A stretch of 64,000 bases of DNA from contig CAWFSJ010000001.1 of NCBI GenBank assembly GCA_963818505.1, forward strand, positions 744,001-808,000. Reading direction: 5' to 3'. Position 1 is the first letter of the stretch. The number at the start of each line of letters is the position of its first letter. Of the stretch, positions 60,954-64,000 are shown one piece after another. This DNA comes from JADKAV01 sp963818505 (GTDB lineage: Bacteria; Actinomycetota; Actinomycetes; S36-B12; UBA10799). The notes beneath the pieces were generated by a model. The model worked only from the letters and a program-made list of their open reading frames with translations. It did not search any database and had not been told where the DNA came from. The translations under genes were made by a program, and so were the position numbers.

Positions 60954-61973
60954 CTATTGGCTCAGGATCCGGCCCAGGTATCGGGCGACTGCCCGTACCG
61001 AACCCATCGTGCCCGGGTAGTCCATGCGCGTCGGGCCCAGCACCCCGATATGAGCCACGCTTTGAGAGTGGGGTCCGTAACCGGTGGTCACCACCGCTGA
61101 TGTCGCCAACCCTGCCACCTCGTTCTCCGAGCCGATCCGCACGGTCAAGTCGTCGTGGTGGCCCACCTCCTGCAACAACCGCAGCAGGACAACATGTTCC
61201 TCAAGGGCCTCAAGCACGGGTCCCACGGTCCATGTGTAGTCCTCGCCGAAGCGGGTCAGGTTGGCGGTCCCACCCATGACGATGCGGTCCTCGCGGCGCT
61301 CGACGACGGTTTCCAGAAGGCTCGCGAGCACGCTGGTTGCCAGGGGCCGATACTCGGCGGGAGTCTGCTCCGGGATGGTCGCCACAGCCTCGGCGACCGC
61401 GGTGAAGGACTTGCCGACGACCGCATGGTTGAAGCGGGATCGCAGATCCAGCAGCGCCTCGTCGGTCACGTCGATCGGGCTGTCCACTGTGCGCTGCTCG
61501 ACCCTGCCGGTGTCGGCGATCACCACGAGCAGCACCCTTCGCGGCGCCAGCCCGACGATCTCCACGTGCCGGACCCCACTGCGGGTCAGCGTCGGGTACT
61601 GCACGAGGGCCACTTGGTGGGTCAATTGGGCCAGGAGCCTCACCGTTCGGTTCATGACATCGTCGAGGTCGACCGCGGTGTCGAGGAACTGGTGGATGGC
61701 CCGGCGTTCGGCTGGAGACAACGGCTTGATCTGCGCGATACGGTCCACGAACAGTCTGTAGCCCTTGTCCGTGGGAACCCGTCCCGCACTGGTGTGCGGG
61801 GCGACGATGTAGCCCTCTTCCTCCAGCATGGCCATGTCGTTGCGCAGCGTCGCGGAACTGACCCCGAAGTTGTGGCGCTCGGCCAAGGTCTTCGAGCCCA
61901 CAGGCTCGCGGGTGGCAACATAGTCCTCGACGATCGCGCGCAGCACTTCGAGCTTGCGGTCGTCCATGCTCAC
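60954..61973 (-). CDS. hrcA: Heat-inducible transcription repressor HrcA
   Basis: 339 residues. N-terminal winged helix ([39 protein letters not shown]), then the GAF-like dimer domain. HrcA represses heat-shock genes by binding CIRCE; a CIRCE site lies just upstream of this gene (61995-62021), indicating autoregulation. 18 bases separate it from dnaJ. Confidence 0.95.
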   Translation of the reverse strand: MSMDDRKLEVLRAIVEDYVATREPVGSKTLAERHNFGVSSATLRNDMAMLEEEGYIVAPHTSAGRVPTDKGYRLFVDRIAQIKPLSPAERRAIHQFLDTAVDLDDVMNRTVRLLAQLTHQVALVQYPTLTRSGVRHVEIVGLAPRRVLLVVIADTGRVEQRTVDSPIDVTDEALLDLRSRFNHAVVGKSFTAVAEAVATIPEQTPAEYRPLATSVLASLLETVVERREDRIVMGGTANLTRFGEDYTWTVGPVLEALEEHVVLLRLLQEVGHHDDLTVRIGSENEVAGLATSAVVTTGYGPHSQSVAHIGVLGPTRMDYPGTMGSVRAVARYLGRILSQ

Positions 61974-61994
61974 CCTTCGCTGCCACGGCCCCGA

Positions 61995-62021
61995 TTAGCA
62001 CTCGAAGCCTCTGAGTGCCAG
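61995..62021. promoter_or_regulatory. CIRCE operator
   Basis: TTAGCACTC (61995-62003), 9-base spacer, GAGTGCCAG (62013-62021). Left half is consensus; the right half differs at two positions from GAGTGCTAA. A TACACT box on the minus strand adjoins it, so bound HrcA would block initiation. Confidence 0.9.
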
Positions 62022-62091
62022 TGTACGTCGCACCCGGGCGGACAGCCATGTGCCGCGGGTCACCTGATCGCCAAATCCCAGGTTCGCCCAC

Positions 62092-62097
62092 TAGGGT
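62092..62097 (+). promoter_or_regulatory. Putative leaderless -10 box
   Basis: TAGGGT ends 6 bases before the ATG at 62104. Confidence 0.4.
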
Positions 62098-62103
62098 TCA
62101 CTC

Positions 62104-62562
62104 ATGAGCAATCAGGGTCCCCAGGATTGGGATAACGGATCGGACTACACACCGGATTCGGGTCCTGCAAACCCGAATCTCTCAGGGCAGTCATCGTCGG
62201 TTCCCCCGCCTCCCCCGCCTCCGCCGCCTCCGACAGGTTCGACGCCGCCGCCTCCCCCGCCGGTCTACGGACAGACCCCGGGTCAGGCGCCCGGCTACCA
62301 GCCCGGGCCCTCCCAGGACGCCAAGAGCGTCGGGGCCCTCGCGACCGGCATCCTGGCCGTCCTGCTCAGCGTCTTCTGTGCACTTCTTTCCATCCCGCTT
62401 GGCATCGCCGCGGTCGTCCTCGGAGTCATGGGGCGCAAGAGCCTCAAGGCGCAGGGGCGTGGCACCGGTATGGCCACGGCCGGGCTCGTACTGGGCATCT
62501 TGTCCCTGCTGTTCGCGCTCGGGTGGATACTCATCTTTGCTGTCGGCAGCACTAGTTCGTGA
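62104..62562 (+). CDS. DUF4190-type proline-rich membrane protein
   Basis: 152 residues. Residues 1-75 are disordered, with runs of prolines and repeated YGQTPGQAPGY style; residues 76-100 and 118-145 form two membrane helices around VLGVMGRKSLKAQGRG, the DUF4190 pattern. Such proteins are widespread in actinobacteria and of unknown function. It begins a set of three proline-rich membrane proteins. Confidence 0.75.
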   Translation: MSNQGPQDWDNGSDYTPDSGPANPNLSGQSSSVPPPPPPPPPPTGSTPPPPPPVYGQTPGQAPGYQPGPSQDAKSVGALATGILAVLLSVFCALLSIPLGIAAVVLGVMGRKSLKAQGRGTGMATAGLVLGILSLLFALGWILIFAVGSTSS

Positions 62563-62884
62563 GTGTCTGCCCACGCGCAATGTCAGACATGGGGGCGACC
62601 CCGACAATGGTCATCAACAGCTGAGGCAACACCGCGCTTTGCCGGCCGCCGGAGCATCGAGACGGCGTGACTGTTCAGGACGAGGATCTCGCCCACGTGA
62701 CAGGGATCGATACCAACACGGTGCGTCACGGGCGGGGATGCGCCATCGCGCTCAGGGCCGAGGACGGCAGCTGATCCGTACGCCAAATCCCACACTTGTC
62801 CGCTCCGCGGGTCTATTCTGATCGCGCCCGGCAGTACCGGTCCAAGCAGGCACCTAACGACCCTCGAACCCAAGTGAGGCAACA
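62563..62884. other. 322-base gene-free spacer
   Basis: No open frame with convincing codon usage. A TATTCT at about 62814-62819 may be the -10 of the RDD gene promoter, but no -35 box at proper spacing is seen. No repeats or hairpins stand out. Confidence 0.4.
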
Positions 62885-63415
62885 ATGTCCCAACCACCTC
62901 CACCTCCGCCTTCTCCTCCGCCCCCAGGTGGCGACATGCCCGCCGGAGGGCCCGTTTCCGGCCCCGTCGTCAACTACGTCAACTGGTTCGGCCGCGTGCT
63001 GGCCTACATCATCGACGTGATTCCCATGTCACTGCTGATCGGGATCGGCTACCTGGTTGCCGCTCCGAGCACGAAGACCGTCACCACCGAGGCGGGCATC
63101 CAGATCACCACGACCACCGGCCTCGGGGTCTGGTTCTGGGTGTTCTGGGCTCTGGGAATCGTGTACTGGATCTACAACAAGGCCTACCGCGAAGGCACAA
63201 CCACCCAGTCGATCGGCAAGAAGGTCCTGGGTATGCACACGGTCCACGAGATGACCGGGGAGCCGCTCGGGTTCGGGAGGGCGTTCGGCCGTCTCCTCCT
63301 GCTGTACGTCGACTTCGCCATCTGCTACATCGGCGTTCTGTGGCCGCTGTGGGACCAGTACAGACAGTGCCTGCTTTCTGACAAGATCACCAAAGCCGTC
63401 GTCTACATGGACTAG
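62885..63415 (+). CDS. RDD-family membrane protein
   Basis: 176 residues. Short Pro-rich N-terminus, then the RDD domain: VNYVNWFGRVLAYIIDVIPMSLLIGIG near residue 30, a middle membrane helix WVFWALGIVYWIYNKAYREGTTTQSIGKKVLGM and a C-terminal FGRAFGRLLL segment. RDD proteins are envelope proteins sometimes linked to ion transport. AGGCAACA precedes the ATG. It ends 9 bases before the next gene. Confidence 0.85.
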   Translation: MSQPPPPPPSPPPPGGDMPAGGPVSGPVVNYVNWFGRVLAYIIDVIPMSLLIGIGYLVAAPSTKTVTTEAGIQITTTTGLGVWFWVFWALGIVYWIYNKAYREGTTTQSIGKKVLGMHTVHEMTGEPLGFGRAFGRLLLLYVDFAICYIGVLWPLWDQYRQCLLSDKITKAVVYMD

Positions 63416-63424
63416 GAGAACACC

Positions 63425-64000
63425 ATGTCGCAGTTCCCACCGCCTCCCCCACCTGAGGGACAACCTCCCCGACCGCCTGGCGGGACGTCAGTACCACCGC
63501 CTGGTGCTGGTGGTCCCCCGCCTCCTCCACCTCCGCCGCCCCCGCCTGGCCCTCCCGGGGGGATGCCTCCCGGTGCTGGCGGTCCCCCGCCTCCCCCACC
63601 TCCGCCGCCCGGTATGCCTCCCGGCGGTGGCGGGGCTTACCCGCCCGGTGGCATGCCTCCAGGCGGTGGCGGGGCTTACCCTCCCGGTGGGATGCCACCT
63701 GCAGGTGGACGTGCATTCTCGGTCGGTGATGCCTTCGGGTATGGCTGGAAGAAGTTCACGGAGAACCTCGGGCCGATCCTGATCGCAATGCTGGTCTTCA
63801 TCCTGATCGGCGGCGTGATCTACGGCCTGCAGATTCTGCTGCAGAGCGTCACCACACCGGAGACGACTGTGGTCACCGGTGAGAACGGCTTCGTGGTCAG
63901 TAACTCCGGCGGTGGCTTCCTCGCACTGCTCGTATCACTGGTCTTCGCGCTGGTGGGCTTCATCTGGAGCTACATCGTGCAGGCTGCGTACGCCCGTGCT
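63425..64000 (+). CDS. Proline/glycine-rich membrane protein, cut by the window end
   Basis: At least 192 residues, open at the right edge. The first 100 residues are made of polyproline and PGGMPPGGGGAYPPGGMPP-type repeats. After AFSVGDAFGYGWKKF a membrane helix begins (residues about 116-135), then an extracellular loop with NGFVVSNSGG and a second helix. The family name cannot be fixed because the C-terminal part is missing. Likely co-transcribed with the RDD gene. Confidence 0.7.
   Translation, partial: MSQFPPPPPPEGQPPRPPGGTSVPPPGAGGPPPPPPPPPPPGPPGGMPPGAGGPPPPPPPPPGMPPGGGGAYPPGGMPPGGGGAYPPGGMPPAGGRAFSVGDAFGYGWKKFTENLGPILIAMLVFILIGGVIYGLQILLQSVTTPETTVVTGENGFVVSNSGGGFLALLVSLVFALVGFIWSYIVQAAYARA

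Noticed and set aside
62578..62821. Small open frames in the spacer before the RDD gene
   Set aside because: Codon usage and start signals are poor and no similarity is recognised.

Overview
The window is about 64 kb of high-GC DNA with dense coding, many ATGA/GTGA/TGATG stop-start overlaps, frequent GTG and TTG starts and a gene stock typical of Actinomycetota: homodimeric AceE, DUF3052, DUF3145, the recO-uppS pair, a glyS-dusB-ydcF-dgt-dnaG string and an hrcA-dnaJ-rsmE-HIT-phoH-ybeY-corC-cdd-era run. The family assignments support an actinomycete; nothing here fixes order or genus. The DNA behaves as chromosome: no phage, plasmid, IS or CRISPR signal was found.

Layout. 0-2 kb: a copper-chaperone lipoprotein and a Tat-exported DyP peroxidase. 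2-5 kb: a gene-poor structured stretch, then alaX, a zinc-ribbon coiled-coil protein, a Nif3-type protein and tRNA-Val. 5-9 kb: DUF3052 and aceE. 9-15 kb (minus): a secreted subtilase with a long Trp/Arg repeat tail, a membrane sensor kinase, a single-domain response regulator and a CoA-transferase in one tight operon. 15-23 kb: DUF3145, DUF3445, a CHAP-domain secreted protein, repeat-rich spacers, three small exported proteins, two tRNAs, a metallopeptidase lipoprotein and a CPBP protease.

22.8-35.7 kb (minus): one long [NiFe]-hydrogenase operon. It runs from a possible 12-codon leader through DUF1641, a fused HypA-HypB, small and large subunits, the maturation protease, five accessory genes (72-aa, TPR, 117-aa, NifU-like, NHL propeller), then hypF, hypC, hypD and hypE. 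Gene content resembles the group 2a-like uptake (Huc-type) clusters of mycobacteria, so scavenging of H2 as supplementary electron donor is the likely role. hypF is interrupted by a one-base shift.

35.9-44 kb: small exported proteins, ApbE, a two-component system, an amidohydrolase, a GNAT enzyme, a CoA-disulfide-reductase/rhodanese fusion and DUF308. 44-62 kb: housekeeping genes for replication, nucleotide pools, tRNA, cell wall, ribosome maturation and heat shock, with a CIRCE operator upstream of hrcA; the corC-like gene is also frameshifted. 62-64 kb: three proline-rich membrane proteins, the last cut by the window edge.

Points to follow up are the HypA-HypB fusion with an altered zinc site, the operon's uncharacterised accessory proteins, the subtilase with fourteen SRRWA units beside a two-component system, a structured leader upstream of that subtilase, a dispersed family of palindromes at gene ends, and a repeated promoter arrangement (TAnnnT 6-7 bases before the start codon) that suggests widespread leaderless translation.
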